A DNA stretch of 64,000 bases, from positions 744,001 through 808,000 of the forward strand of contig NC_014758.1 of assembly GCF_000183405.1 (NCBI RefSeq). Direction: 5' to 3'. A program made the position numbers and the translations under genes. Shown here piece after piece: positions 25,527 to 33,861 of the stretch. This stretch comes from Calditerrivibrio nitroreducens DSM 19672. Its GTDB lineage: Bacteria; Chrysiogenota; Deferribacteres; Deferribacterales; Calditerrivibrionaceae. The notes below the pieces were generated by a model. It was not told the DNA's origin, did no database searches, and saw nothing but the letters and a program-made list of their open reading frames with translations. Every line of letters begins with the position of its first letter. Positions within the stretch are counted from its first letter, which is position 1.

Positions 25527-26381
25527 CTATTTTATATTTTTGAGCTTTTCTTCTAATTCTTCAAAGGAAGGACGGGCAGAGGGGGGGATAGCTCTTCTGG
25601 CAAGCTCAATAGCTGCTTTTGGATCAGGTGTATTTACAAAAAATACAAGGGCTTCTTTGACTACTCTAAAGACAAAACTATTGAAAATAACAATATTTTC
25701 GAGAGCAGAAGCAATTGGTCCCACAATACCGTAAGCTAATAAAACCCCCAGGAATGTACCCACAAGGGCTGCACCTATATGGTGACCCAAAACTTCAGGT
25801 GGCTCACTGATAAGTCCCATAGTGATGACGACCCCCATAACCGCAGCAACAATACCAAATGCCGGTAGACCATCAGCCATTTTCTGAATTGCATGGGCTG
25901 GCAGATGTTCCTCTTTGTGGGCTGTTTCTATATCTACATCCATAAGGTTTTCCAATTCGTGGGGCTGCATAACACCAGTAAGTATAACTTTTAGGTTATC
26001 GCTGATGAAATGAAGAAGATGATGGTTTTTTAAAACAGATGGATAGTTGTTAAAAATAGGACTTTCTTTTGCATTCTCCACATCACTTTCAAGAGAAAGT
26101 AAACCATTTTTTCTTGCTTTGATGAAAAGCTCGTAAAGTAACATTAAAAGATCTTCATACTCTTTTTTGGAAGGTGTTTTGCCTGATAAAAAGCTTTTCA
26201 TCCCTCCTGCAATGAGCTTCAGTAGGGCTGTAGGAGAACCCACTATAAGTGCTCCGGTGGCGGCACCGGCAATAATTATAAATTCTGATGGCTGAATGAG
26301 CATATGAAGGTTACCACCAGACATCAAGTATCCACCCAACACCGCACCAAAAACTACTATATATCCAATAATAGCCGTCAT
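25527..26381 (-). CDS. motA: Flagellar motor stator protein MotA
   Basis: A 284-aa stator subunit with four membrane helices: two near the N terminus (IIGYIVVFGAVLGGYLMSGG; IIAGAATGALIVGSP) and two around residues 160-225 (GLPAFGIVAAVMGVVITMGL; IGAALVGTFLGVLLAYGIVG). The cytoplasmic loop between helices 2 and 3 carries the charged torque-producing region. It is transcribed before motB and away from lemA, with a 142-base gap between them. Confidence 0.93.
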   Translation of the reverse strand: MTAIIGYIVVFGAVLGGYLMSGGNLHMLIQPSEFIIIAGAATGALIVGSPTALLKLIAGGMKSFLSGKTPSKKEYEDLLMLLYELFIKARKNGLLSLESDVENAKESPIFNNYPSVLKNHHLLHFISDNLKVILTGVMQPHELENLMDVDIETAHKEEHLPAHAIQKMADGLPAFGIVAAVMGVVITMGLISEPPEVLGHHIGAALVGTFLGVLLAYGIVGPIASALENIVIFNSFVFRVVKEALVFFVNTPDPKAAIELARRAIPPSARPSFEELEEKLKNIK

Positions 26382-26459
26382 AGCTATACTACCTCAAAAT
26401 TTTTTAATCACACAAAAGCAATCGACCAATTTAAAAAAAACATAAGCATAAAATTAGTA

Positions 26460-26488
26460 TTGATTAAATTTCTTAAAAAATATATTAA
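26460..26488 (+). promoter_or_regulatory. Sigma-70-like promoter candidate for lemA
   Basis: TTGATT (26460-26465) and TATTAA (26483-26488) are 17 bases apart, in the divergent gap between motA and lemA and about 35 bases before the lemA start. The match is fair and the region is very AT-rich. Confidence 0.3.
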
Positions 26489-26523
26489 TACAAATGTAAC
26501 CATAAGTCAATGGAGAGTGATGT

Positions 26524-27078
26524 ATGACAATTTTTTCTATTATTTTTGTGGGAATGCTGGTCATTATTTTTTCAATAGGTGTCCTTTACTACAACAAGTT
26601 TGTTTCTCTCAGAAATATGGTGGAAGAGGCTTTTAGTAGTATCGATGTCCAGCTTAAGAGGAGGTATGACTTAATTCCAAACCTTGTGGAAACGGTAAAG
26701 GGGTATGCCAAGCATGAGCAATCCACACTTGAAAATGTTGTTAAACTGAGAAACCTGGCACAATCCTCTGAAAATATTACAGATAAGATAAAAAATGAAA
26801 ACATGCTTACCTCAGCTTTGAGGAGTGTGTTTGCTATAGCAGAAAGTTATCCAGATTTAAAAGCCAATGAAAATTTTCTATCCCTTCAATCATCTTTAAA
26901 CGATATAGAAAATAACATTCAGTCCGCCCGAAGATATTACAATGCTGTTGTAAAAGAATATAACACTCTTTGTGAGTCTTTCCCTTCCGTTTTTATTGCA
27001 AGGATGTTTCATTTCGGAAGGAAGGAGTTTTTTACCATCGATGAGGATGAAAAGAAGAATGTGAAGGTTTCTTTCTGA
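26524..27078 (+). CDS. lemA: LemA family protein
   Basis: A 184-aa LemA protein: one N-terminal membrane helix (IIFVGMLVIIFSIGVLYYN) and a mostly helical extracytoplasmic domain with the family signature SSIDVQLKRRYDLIPNLVE and later ARRYYNAVVKEYN. The start is preceded by GGAGAG. It ends 64 bases before a DUF2207 gene, a pairing seen in many bacteria, which suggests a membrane complex of unknown task. Confidence 0.93.
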   Translation: MTIFSIIFVGMLVIIFSIGVLYYNKFVSLRNMVEEAFSSIDVQLKRRYDLIPNLVETVKGYAKHEQSTLENVVKLRNLAQSSENITDKIKNENMLTSALRSVFAIAESYPDLKANENFLSLQSSLNDIENNIQSARRYYNAVVKEYNTLCESFPSVFIARMFHFGRKEFFTIDEDEKKNVKVSF

Positions 27079-27142
27079 TCGATTTGTATAAATCGTCTGT
27101 TTTAGATTGACATAGATTTTAATGTCTTAAATGGGGTTAAAT

Positions 27143-28831
27143 ATGAAGTTGATGAGCTACATACTTTTGTTTTTATTATTACCATTTTTTGTTTATGCCG
27201 AATATTTTGATATAGAAGATTACAATGTATCTATCTCTTTGAATAGAGATGCTTCATTTGAAGTGGTTGAGGAGATTGTGGTAAACTTTTTTTCCCCCAG
27301 ACATGGTATCTACAGGACAATACCAGTGGAGTATCAGCAGGATCAGATCAGTACAAATTTCGATCGGATGAATTTTGGTAGTAATGTATATAAAATAGAT
27401 ATTTATGATGTCTATGTGGATGGTCACCCCTTCGTCAAGTCTAAAGAGGGGAAATACCTAAAGATAAAGATTGGAGATAAGAATAAAAAGGTTTCTGGTA
27501 TTCAGAAGTATGTGATCAAATATAAGGTTTATGGGGCTATAAATTTTTTTGATGATCACAGCGAATTTTACTGGAATGTCATTGGGCATGAATGGAATAC
27601 CAATATTAAGAGAAGCTCTTTTGTTATCAGATTACCAGAGGATACCAATCTGGATGGTAATATACTGATATTTTATGGACCTTATGGAAGTAAAAAGCAG
27701 ATAGAAAACTTTAATTATAGCGATAAAACATTAACTGTAATGAATAACGGAAGCCTCATGCCAAGGGAGGGGGTTACTGTAGCAATAAGGTTTGATAAGA
27801 CATACTTCACAAAAAATGGTTTTTTAAGATTAAAGCTATTTTTGGTGAATAATTGGGCAATTTTTATTCCAATTATTGTTTTAATCGTATCTCATTTTTT
27901 GTGGCTTAAATATGGTAAAGACGATGATATTATAAAGATGGTGGAATATTTCCCTCCTGAAGGGGTTACACCTGCTGAAGCTGGTGTAATCATAGATGAT
28001 AAAACAGACAACAGAGACATCATATCACTAATTTTTTACTGGGCTACGAAAGGTATAATCAAGATTGAGGAGATAAAAGGGGAAGGGTTGTTTGCAAAAG
28101 ATGATTATATTTTGATAAAACAGAAAAGTTTGCCTACAGATGCAAAGAGTTATGAAAAGATTCTCTTTGATGATCTATTTAGGGTTCAAAATAATGTTGT
28201 GGTCTCTTCTTTGAAAAATAAGTTTCATACAACAATTGCCCAAGTCAGGAATGCCCTAAATAAAGAGATTGAGCGATCTAATATATATTATAAAGAGAGT
28301 AGAATTTTTCAGATTTTATTTATAGTCGCTGCTATTGTTTTAGGTTTTTTGGCATTTATGATGATAGCCATCGGAGGAATAAACAATGCTGTCTATCTGG
28401 GGGTATCCGCCGTAATTTTATTGGTATATAGCTTTATCATGCCTAAAAAAACCAAAATAGGTATGGATAAATACAAAAAAATTGTTGGTTTTAAAGAGTT
28501 TATAGACAAAACAGAAAAGAGTAAGCTAACGTATCTTTTAAACGAAGATCCTTTGTATTTTGATAAAACGTTGCCTTATGCGGTTGCTTTTAACATGCTT
28601 GACAAGTGGGTGGAAAAATTCGATGGGATTTTGAAAAGTCCGCCAGAATGGTATATATCCAATGGGCACGGTTTTTATATACATAATTTTGGAAGATCTC
28701 TGTCTCAATCAGTTAATTCTATGGCAAATAATTTTACTTCTGCCCCAAGCTCCGCTGGATCTGGTGGCAGTGGCTTTTCTGGGGGTGGTTCCGGTGGAGG
28801 CTTTGGTGGTGGAGGAGGTGGAAGCTGGTAA
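27143..28831 (+). CDS. DUF2207 membrane protein with glycine-rich tail
   Basis: A 562-aa membrane protein of the DUF2207 (YciQ-like) family. A signal peptide (LMSYILLFLLLPFFVYA) leads into the extracellular DUF2207 domain (ISLNRDASFEVVEEI; RHGIYRTIPV). A membrane helix lies near residues 235-255 (WAIFIPIIVLIVSHFLW) and two more near 390-430. The tail is Gly/Ser-rich (GGGSGGGFGGGGGGSW). I prefer ATG 27143, with GGGG six bases before it, over ATG 27131. The last glycine codons themselves spell GGAGGAGGTGG, which may be the ribosome site of the next gene. Confidence 0.88.
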   Translation: MKLMSYILLFLLLPFFVYAEYFDIEDYNVSISLNRDASFEVVEEIVVNFFSPRHGIYRTIPVEYQQDQISTNFDRMNFGSNVYKIDIYDVYVDGHPFVKSKEGKYLKIKIGDKNKKVSGIQKYVIKYKVYGAINFFDDHSEFYWNVIGHEWNTNIKRSSFVIRLPEDTNLDGNILIFYGPYGSKKQIENFNYSDKTLTVMNNGSLMPREGVTVAIRFDKTYFTKNGFLRLKLFLVNNWAIFIPIIVLIVSHFLWLKYGKDDDIIKMVEYFPPEGVTPAEAGVIIDDKTDNRDIISLIFYWATKGIIKIEEIKGEGLFAKDDYILIKQKSLPTDAKSYEKILFDDLFRVQNNVVVSSLKNKFHTTIAQVRNALNKEIERSNIYYKESRIFQILFIVAAIVLGFLAFMMIAIGGINNAVYLGVSAVILLVYSFIMPKKTKIGMDKYKKIVGFKEFIDKTEKSKLTYLLNEDPLYFDKTLPYAVAFNMLDKWVEKFDGILKSPPEWYISNGHGFYIHNFGRSLSQSVNSMANNFTSAPSSAGSGGSGFSGGGSGGGFGGGGGGSW

Positions 28832-29715
28832 GTAGATACGCCATTTTTACATCATCCATATTTCTCGAATATCTATTGCCTAAATTGTATGATGATCAAC
28901 TATTTGATATTCCGATATACACTTATAAATCTGAGTTACATAGAAAAAACAGATCTTTTGATATCAAAAACTATAAAGCTTTTTTTAATGTAGTGGAGCT
29001 TTCTTTTGGTAAGTTCTCAGAGCTAAAAGATAACGTAAGACTTTCTGACAACAAAATTGCTCTTTTTTTAGACTGGAATAAGGAATTTCTTGATGAAACG
29101 GCAAATTTTTTCCCAGTCTACGTTCAGCCGGCATTACTTCCCATGTACAGGGGGTATGGTGCAATTACAGAGCAATTTTTGAGGGGGGTCTCCGTTAGCG
29201 GTATTACTTTTTATATACCCTCTGATATTACGGATGCAGGTGATATCCTTTATCAGAGAGAGATCCGTATCGACTTTGAAGATTACCCCGAGGATTTTAT
29301 CAGAAAAGTTTGTGGTGAGGTTTTAAGTACTATAAAAACGATAGATTTATCAAATTGTAAAAGATTTAGCCAAAGGCAGGAGTTGTCATTTTCTTTAGGT
29401 AGAATAAGAAAAAGGGATGCAATCATCGATTTCAGATCTGATGCATTATCTGTCTATAACCATATCAGAGGTTTTAGTCGTCCATTTTTTGGTGCCTTCT
29501 GCTTTTATGAGGGGGAAAGAATTGTAATCTGGAGAGGTAAGCCGGAGAGATGGCAGGGGGTATATGGGGAGCCTGGGGAGGTTTTAAAAGTCACAGATGA
29601 CGGTATAGAGGTGGCTTGTGGAAATGGTACGGTGATCCTTACGGAGATGGAAAAAACGGTTGATATTAAAAAATCTTTTGTGTTTAATAAGTATATGAAT
29701 GTTTTTGTAAATTGA
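28825..29715 (+). CDS. Formyltransferase-fold protein lacking the catalytic Asn/His
   Basis: A protein related to methionyl-tRNA formyltransferase. The core has LLPMYRGYGAITEQFLRGV, then SGITFYIP and TDAGDILYQREI, matching the formyltransferase motifs including the conserved Asp. A C-terminal OB-like domain follows (FSRPFFGAF...GEPGEVLKV). The N-x-H motif that should stand before the LLP is VYVQPALLP, so both Asn and His are replaced; it is probably not an active formyltransferase. The first TTG (28876) would cut off the first beta strand (RYAIFTSS). The frame is open back to CTG 28825, which sits six bases after AGGAGG, so an unusual start is likely. It overlaps the end of the DUF2207 gene. 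Confidence 0.7.
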   Translation: MVSRYAIFTSSIFLEYLLPKLYDDQLFDIPIYTYKSELHRKNRSFDIKNYKAFFNVVELSFGKFSELKDNVRLSDNKIALFLDWNKEFLDETANFFPVYVQPALLPMYRGYGAITEQFLRGVSVSGITFYIPSDITDAGDILYQREIRIDFEDYPEDFIRKVCGEVLSTIKTIDLSNCKRFSQRQELSFSLGRIRKRDAIIDFRSDALSVYNHIRGFSRPFFGAFCFYEGERIVIWRGKPERWQGVYGEPGEVLKVTDDGIEVACGNGTVILTEMEKTVDIKKSFVFNKYMNVFVN

Positions 29716-29835
29716 TATTTTTACTGGTAGCACCTCATTTTTGGCACCACCTAATCAAAGGTAAGTGATGCCAGTGTAGTATGTGTTTGAATTCACAAGT
29801 AGGTCTGCCCCTTACTTTTCTTTTTTTCATCTTAG

Positions 29836-29927
29836 TTGAAACGTTAGAACGTTAGAACGTTAAAACGTTGGCACGTATGAACGTTGGAACGTTAAAACGT
29901 TGAACATTGAACGTTGAACTTTGAACA
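29836..29927. repeat. Degenerate AACGTT/TTGAAC short-repeat array, left
   Basis: About 90 bases made of 7-8 base units such as GAACGTTA, GAACGTTG and TTGAACT. It shares two exact blocks with the right array, one of 19 bases (29843-29861) and one of 23 bases (29883-29905), in the same orientation. Bases 29755-29835 before it hold no gene that I can see. Confidence 0.85.
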
Positions 29928-29999
29928 TTTTTATCATTTGACAATTTATCATAATAGACTATAATTATTTACATAAAGTATTATCATCTGGAGCAAATA

Positions 30000-31538
30000 A
30001 TGAAAAAACTGCCAATAGGGATACAGACTTTTAGCAAGATAAGAGAAGAAGGGTATACCTATATTGATAAAACCGAAGAAGCTTTTGAACTGGTTAATAA
30101 TTTTACATATGTTTTCCTCTCCCGCCCCCGTAGATTTGGTAAGTCATTATTCGTTGATACATTAAAAGAGTTATTTGAAGGGAACAAGAAGCTCTTTGAA
30201 GGATTATACATATACGACAAATGGAATTGGGATGAGAAATACCCGGTAATAAAAATCAGCTGGGATGGTAAAAATAGGAGCATCAAAGATCTCGAGGCAA
30301 ACCTCAGGGAAACTTTACTGGAAAATCAAAAAAGGCTAAATATAAAATGTGACGACGATCTGGATCTGGTAATCTGCTTTAGAAGGCTCATTACAGAAGC
30401 GGCTGAAAAATACAATCAAAAGGTAGTAATACTGATTGATGAGTATGATAAGCCGATATTGGATGTGATAGACGATATAGAGCAGGCTAAGGAGCATAGG
30501 GAATATTTAAAAGGACTATATTCTGTATTAAAAGGTGTGGATGCCTACATTAGGTTTGCTTTTCTTACAGGTGTGAGTAAATTCTCAAAAGCATCTATAT
30601 TCAGTGGTTTAAATATGCTTGAAGACATTTCATTAGTTGATACATTCGGCAATATCTGTGGCTATACCCAGAGGGATATTGAGACGAGCTTTAAAGACTA
30701 TTTTGTGAATGTGGATATGGAAGGCGTAAAGAGATGGTATAATGGGTACAATTTCCTGAAAGATAATGTTTACAACCCTTTTGATATATTAAATTTTATT
30801 AGAAATAAATGTCAATTTAGAAACTACTGGTTTGAAACGGGTACACCATCGTTTTTGATAAAGCTTATCAAATCAAGAAACTACTTTTTGCCAAAGCTTA
30901 CAAATTTGATTGTAGATGATAAACTTCTTTCCAGCTTTGACGTAGAGAATATAGATCTTGAAGTGATCCTATTTCAGTCAGGTTATCTGACAATAGAGAA
31001 GGTAATTCAGACCCCCAGAAATATAGAATACAAGCTCAGGATACCTAACCTTGAAGTCCAGATATCGTTAAATGATTATATACTTAGATACCTCTTTAAC
31101 CATCGGGAAGCTAATTATATTCAAAATCAGAGCTATGATGCATTTTACAATGGTGAACTTGATGTGATAAGAGATAATCTTACGACCCTTTTTTCATCGA
31201 TTCCATACACCAATTATACAAACAACGAACTAAAGCTATACGAAGGTTTTTACGCCAGTGTTGTATATTCTTATCTTGCATCTCTTGGGTTTGATTTGAT
31301 AGGAGAGGATGTGACAAATAAGGGTAGGATTGATTTAACGGTATTTGTGTCAGATAAGGTATACATTATTGAATTTAAGGTGGATGGGGTAAAAGGTGAG
31401 GCCTTATCCCAGATAAAGCATAAGAACTATGCCCAGAAGTATCTGGATATGGGTAAAGATATTTACCTTGTGGGTATAGAATTTAGCTCAAGTGAGAGGA
31501 ATATAGTAAATTTTGAATGGGAAAAGTTGGAACGTTAG
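30000..31538 (+). CDS. AAA-ATPase-like protein with C-terminal PD-(D/E)XK nuclease domain
   Basis: A 512-aa protein of the AAA-ATPase-like/DUF1703 type. The N-terminal signature is LPIGIQTFSKIREEGYTYID. The P-loop is SRPRRFGKS (41-49) and Walker B is VVILIDEYD (142-150). The C-terminal nuclease fold keeps its residues: Glu415 (YEGF), Asp445 (GRIDLTVF), Glu458-x-Lys460 (IIEFKV) and the QIKHKNYAQKY helix. Such genes are common, often multicopy, and without a proven role; defence, mobile-element or repair functions have been guessed. The stop codon lies inside the right repeat array (TTGGAACGTTAG). No partner gene is in the unit. Confidence 0.85.
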   Translation: MKKLPIGIQTFSKIREEGYTYIDKTEEAFELVNNFTYVFLSRPRRFGKSLFVDTLKELFEGNKKLFEGLYIYDKWNWDEKYPVIKISWDGKNRSIKDLEANLRETLLENQKRLNIKCDDDLDLVICFRRLITEAAEKYNQKVVILIDEYDKPILDVIDDIEQAKEHREYLKGLYSVLKGVDAYIRFAFLTGVSKFSKASIFSGLNMLEDISLVDTFGNICGYTQRDIETSFKDYFVNVDMEGVKRWYNGYNFLKDNVYNPFDILNFIRNKCQFRNYWFETGTPSFLIKLIKSRNYFLPKLTNLIVDDKLLSSFDVENIDLEVILFQSGYLTIEKVIQTPRNIEYKLRIPNLEVQISLNDYILRYLFNHREANYIQNQSYDAFYNGELDVIRDNLTTLFSSIPYTNYTNNELKLYEGFYASVVYSYLASLGFDLIGEDVTNKGRIDLTVFVSDKVYIIEFKVDGVKGEALSQIKHKNYAQKYLDMGKDIYLVGIEFSSSERNIVNFEWEKLER

Positions 31539-31672
31539 AAAGTTAGAACGTTAGAACGTTGGAACGTTAAAACGTTGAACGTTGAACTTTGAACTTTGAA
31601 CTTTGAACGTAGAACCTTGAACCTTGAACCTTGAACCTTGAACATTGAACTTTGAACGTAGAACCTTGAACT
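31526..31672. repeat. Degenerate AACGTT/TTGAACC short-repeat array, right
   Basis: About 147 bases of 7-8 base units. GAACGTTA/G units at the start change into TTGAACT and then TTGAACC units. The blocks at 31542-31560 and 31558-31580 are identical to blocks in the left array. The array starts inside the last codons of the AAA-ATPase gene, so those residues (KLER) are coded by repeat units. Confidence 0.88.
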
Positions 31673-31716
31673 TATTTTAGGGTGCAAAAAATGGGGTGGT
31701 GCTAGCATAAAGTTCA

Positions 31717-31745
31717 TTGATTTTTGTTTTAAAATATTATATCAT
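31717..31745 (+). promoter_or_regulatory. Sigma-70-like promoter for the arg operon
   Basis: TTGATT (31717-31722) and TATCAT (31740-31745) are separated by 17 bases and lie about 20 bases before argD, just outside the candidate element. A clear ArgR box was not recognised. Confidence 0.45.
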
Positions 31746-31765
31746 AGTTTTTTCGGAGGTAACAG

Positions 31766-32926
31766 ATGAGTGCCGTTATGAATACATACAATAGGTATAA
31801 CATCACCCTTGTTAAGGGGGATTATTTTTATCTTTTTGATGAAAATGGGAAAAAATATGTCGATTTTGCCACCGGGATAGCCGTGACAAATCTTGGGCAT
31901 TCAAACAAGGAGATTGCAGAAATCATCTGTAGACAGTCGGCTACGCTAATGCATACATCTAATTTATACAAGAATCCAATACAGGAAGAGGTTGCTCAGA
32001 TTATTTCAGATCTTAGTTTTGGGTGTAAAGTTTTTTTCTGTAATTCTGGTGCCGAAGCTAATGAGGCGGCTTTAAAGCTTGCAAGGATATATGGTAATAA
32101 GAAGCATAATGGTAAAAGATATAAAATAATTACAATGGTAAACTCCTTCCACGGTAGAACATTTGCCACCCTTGCGGCTACAGGACAGGAAAAGGTCAAA
32201 AAAGGTTTCGAGCCAACGCTTGATTTTATAAAACATATACCTTTTAACGATATTGATGCTTTTGAGAAGGCTATAGAACCTGAAACAGTTGCTGTGGTGA
32301 TGGAAGTAATCCAGGGGGAAGGTGGTGTGATCCCTGCCAAAGAGGGTTATCTTGACGCAGTTAGAAGAATATGCTTTGAAAAAGATATTTTGCTCATCTT
32401 TGATGAAGTACAAACGGGTATAGGAAGGACTGGTGAAGTATTTGGATATCAGCTTTATGATGTAAAGCCGGATATCTTTACCCTTGCCAAGGCACTTGGA
32501 AATGGTTTTCCCATTGGAGCAATGGTGGCAAAGACGGAGATTGCTGAATATTTATCCCCTGGTACCCATGCGAGCACTTTTGGAGGAAATTACCTTGGTT
32601 GTGCAATTGCAAAATATGTGTTGGAGACTGTTTCGGATAGGAGTTTTCTTGATAGTGTGAAAGAAAAAGGAAATTATCTTAAAAATAAGCTTAAAACTAT
32701 TTTTGGCGATATGGGTGAAATCAGGGGTGAAGGGATGATGATAGGTGTAAGACTCATAGATTCTATATCTTTATCGGATTTTATAGATAGAGCACATAAA
32801 AATGGAGTATTGACGGTTCCTGCCGGTGATAATACTGTGAGAATTTATCCTGCTTTGAATATCAGTTATGATGTGTTGAATGAGGGGCTTGAACTTATAA
32901 ATAAAACCATCGGAGAGTTTAAATGA
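31766..32926 (+). CDS. argD: Acetylornithine aminotransferase
   Basis: A 386-aa class-III PLP-dependent aminotransferase converting N-acetylglutamate semialdehyde to N-acetylornithine in arginine synthesis. It has VDFATGIAVTNLGHSN at the N terminus, the SGAEANEAALKLAR phosphate-binding loop, FDEVQTGIGRTG, and the PLP lysine in TLAKALGNGFPIGAM. GGAGG precedes the ATG. Its stop overlaps the argF start (ATGA). The neighbours argF and argG make ArgD the right call over other class-III enzymes. Confidence 0.95.
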   Translation: MSAVMNTYNRYNITLVKGDYFYLFDENGKKYVDFATGIAVTNLGHSNKEIAEIICRQSATLMHTSNLYKNPIQEEVAQIISDLSFGCKVFFCNSGAEANEAALKLARIYGNKKHNGKRYKIITMVNSFHGRTFATLAATGQEKVKKGFEPTLDFIKHIPFNDIDAFEKAIEPETVAVVMEVIQGEGGVIPAKEGYLDAVRRICFEKDILLIFDEVQTGIGRTGEVFGYQLYDVKPDIFTLAKALGNGFPIGAMVAKTEIAEYLSPGTHASTFGGNYLGCAIAKYVLETVSDRSFLDSVKEKGNYLKNKLKTIFGDMGEIRGEGMMIGVRLIDSISLSDFIDRAHKNGVLTVPAGDNTVRIYPALNISYDVLNEGLELINKTIGEFK

Positions 32927-33861
32927 AAAAAGATTTTTTAACTTTAAGGGATTATGATTCTGATACTCTCAAAAAACTTGTTCAGCTTGCAATCAAAATG
33001 AAAAAGGAAAGGCTGACCTTTGGTAGAGATATTTTAAAAAATAAAACGGTTGCCTTGATATTTGAAAAATCGTCCACAAGGACAAGGGTTTCCTTCGAAG
33101 TAGGTGTTTACGATATGGGAGGGTATCCACTTTTTTTGAGTAAAAACGATATACAGTTGGGTAGAGGGGAAACGATTGAGGACACCGCCAGGACACTTTC
33201 AAGATATGTTGATATGATCATGATCAGAACTTTTGAACATAGTAAAGTGGAAAAGCTTGCAAAATATAGCTCTGTGCCTGTCATAAATGGCCTTACAGAT
33301 GATTTTCATCCATGTCAGGTAATGGCGGATATTATGACAGTTTACGAAAAGTTTGGTACTTATGATTTAAAACTTGCCTATGTGGGTGATGGAAACAATA
33401 TGGCACATTCTTTGATGATTGGGTGTTCTAAGTTTGGTATCGATTTTTCTATCGCTACACCAAAGGGTTATGAACCAAAGTTTGAGGTCTTAAACTATGC
33501 TATGGATGTTGCCAGAAAAAACGGTAAAACGATCCATTTCAACAACGATCCTTACGAAGCTGTGAGGGGGGCTGATATAATCTATACAGATGTTTGGACC
33601 AGTATGGGTCAGGAAGCTGAGAATGAAATAAGATTAAAAGCTTTTCAGGGTTATCAGGTGGATATGGAACTTTTAAAGGCTACAGGTAAAAAAACATACT
33701 TTATGCATTGCCTTCCGGCGCATAGAGGGGAAGAGGTTTCAGATGATGTAATTGAATCTGAATTTTCGATCGTGTTTGATGAAGCAGAAAACAGATTACA
33801 TGCACAGAAAGCCATTATGGCTTACTTAATAAAAAATGGAGAATTTGGAGGTTTACTATGA
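32923..33861 (+). CDS. argF: Ornithine carbamoyltransferase
   Basis: A 312-aa enzyme joining ornithine and carbamoyl phosphate to citrulline. The carbamoyl phosphate motif KSSTRTRVSFE, the ornithine loop region (VINGLTDDFHPCQ) and the HCLPAHRGEEV motif with the active cysteine are all present. It overlaps argD and argG by four bases at each end (ATGA), so the three are translationally coupled. Confidence 0.96.
   Translation: MKKDFLTLRDYDSDTLKKLVQLAIKMKKERLTFGRDILKNKTVALIFEKSSTRTRVSFEVGVYDMGGYPLFLSKNDIQLGRGETIEDTARTLSRYVDMIMIRTFEHSKVEKLAKYSSVPVINGLTDDFHPCQVMADIMTVYEKFGTYDLKLAYVGDGNNMAHSLMIGCSKFGIDFSIATPKGYEPKFEVLNYAMDVARKNGKTIHFNNDPYEAVRGADIIYTDVWTSMGQEAENEIRLKAFQGYQVDMELLKATGKKTYFMHCLPAHRGEEVSDDVIESEFSIVFDEAENRLHAQKAIMAYLIKNGEFGGLL

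Larger units (their letters stand above)
29726..31706. mobile_element. Candidate element: AAA-ATPase/nuclease gene inside short-repeat arrays and imperfect terminal inverted repeats
   Basis: The left end (29726-29754) reads GGTAGCACCTCATTTTTGGC followed by ACCACCTAA. The right end (31676-31706), on the other strand, reads GCTAGCACCACCCCATTTTT followed by TGCACCCTAAA. These agree as TAGCACC, CATTTTT and GCACC blocks with small gaps. Inside them lie two arrays of 7-8 base repeats and a single gene. No transposase, integrase or clear target duplication is seen. Whether this moves as a unit is inference. Confidence 0.45.

Noticed and set aside
29836-31672. CRISPR array reading of the AACGTT/TTGAAC repeats
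   Set aside because: The units are 7-8 bases long and adjoin each other; there are no 25-40 base spacers and no cas genes.
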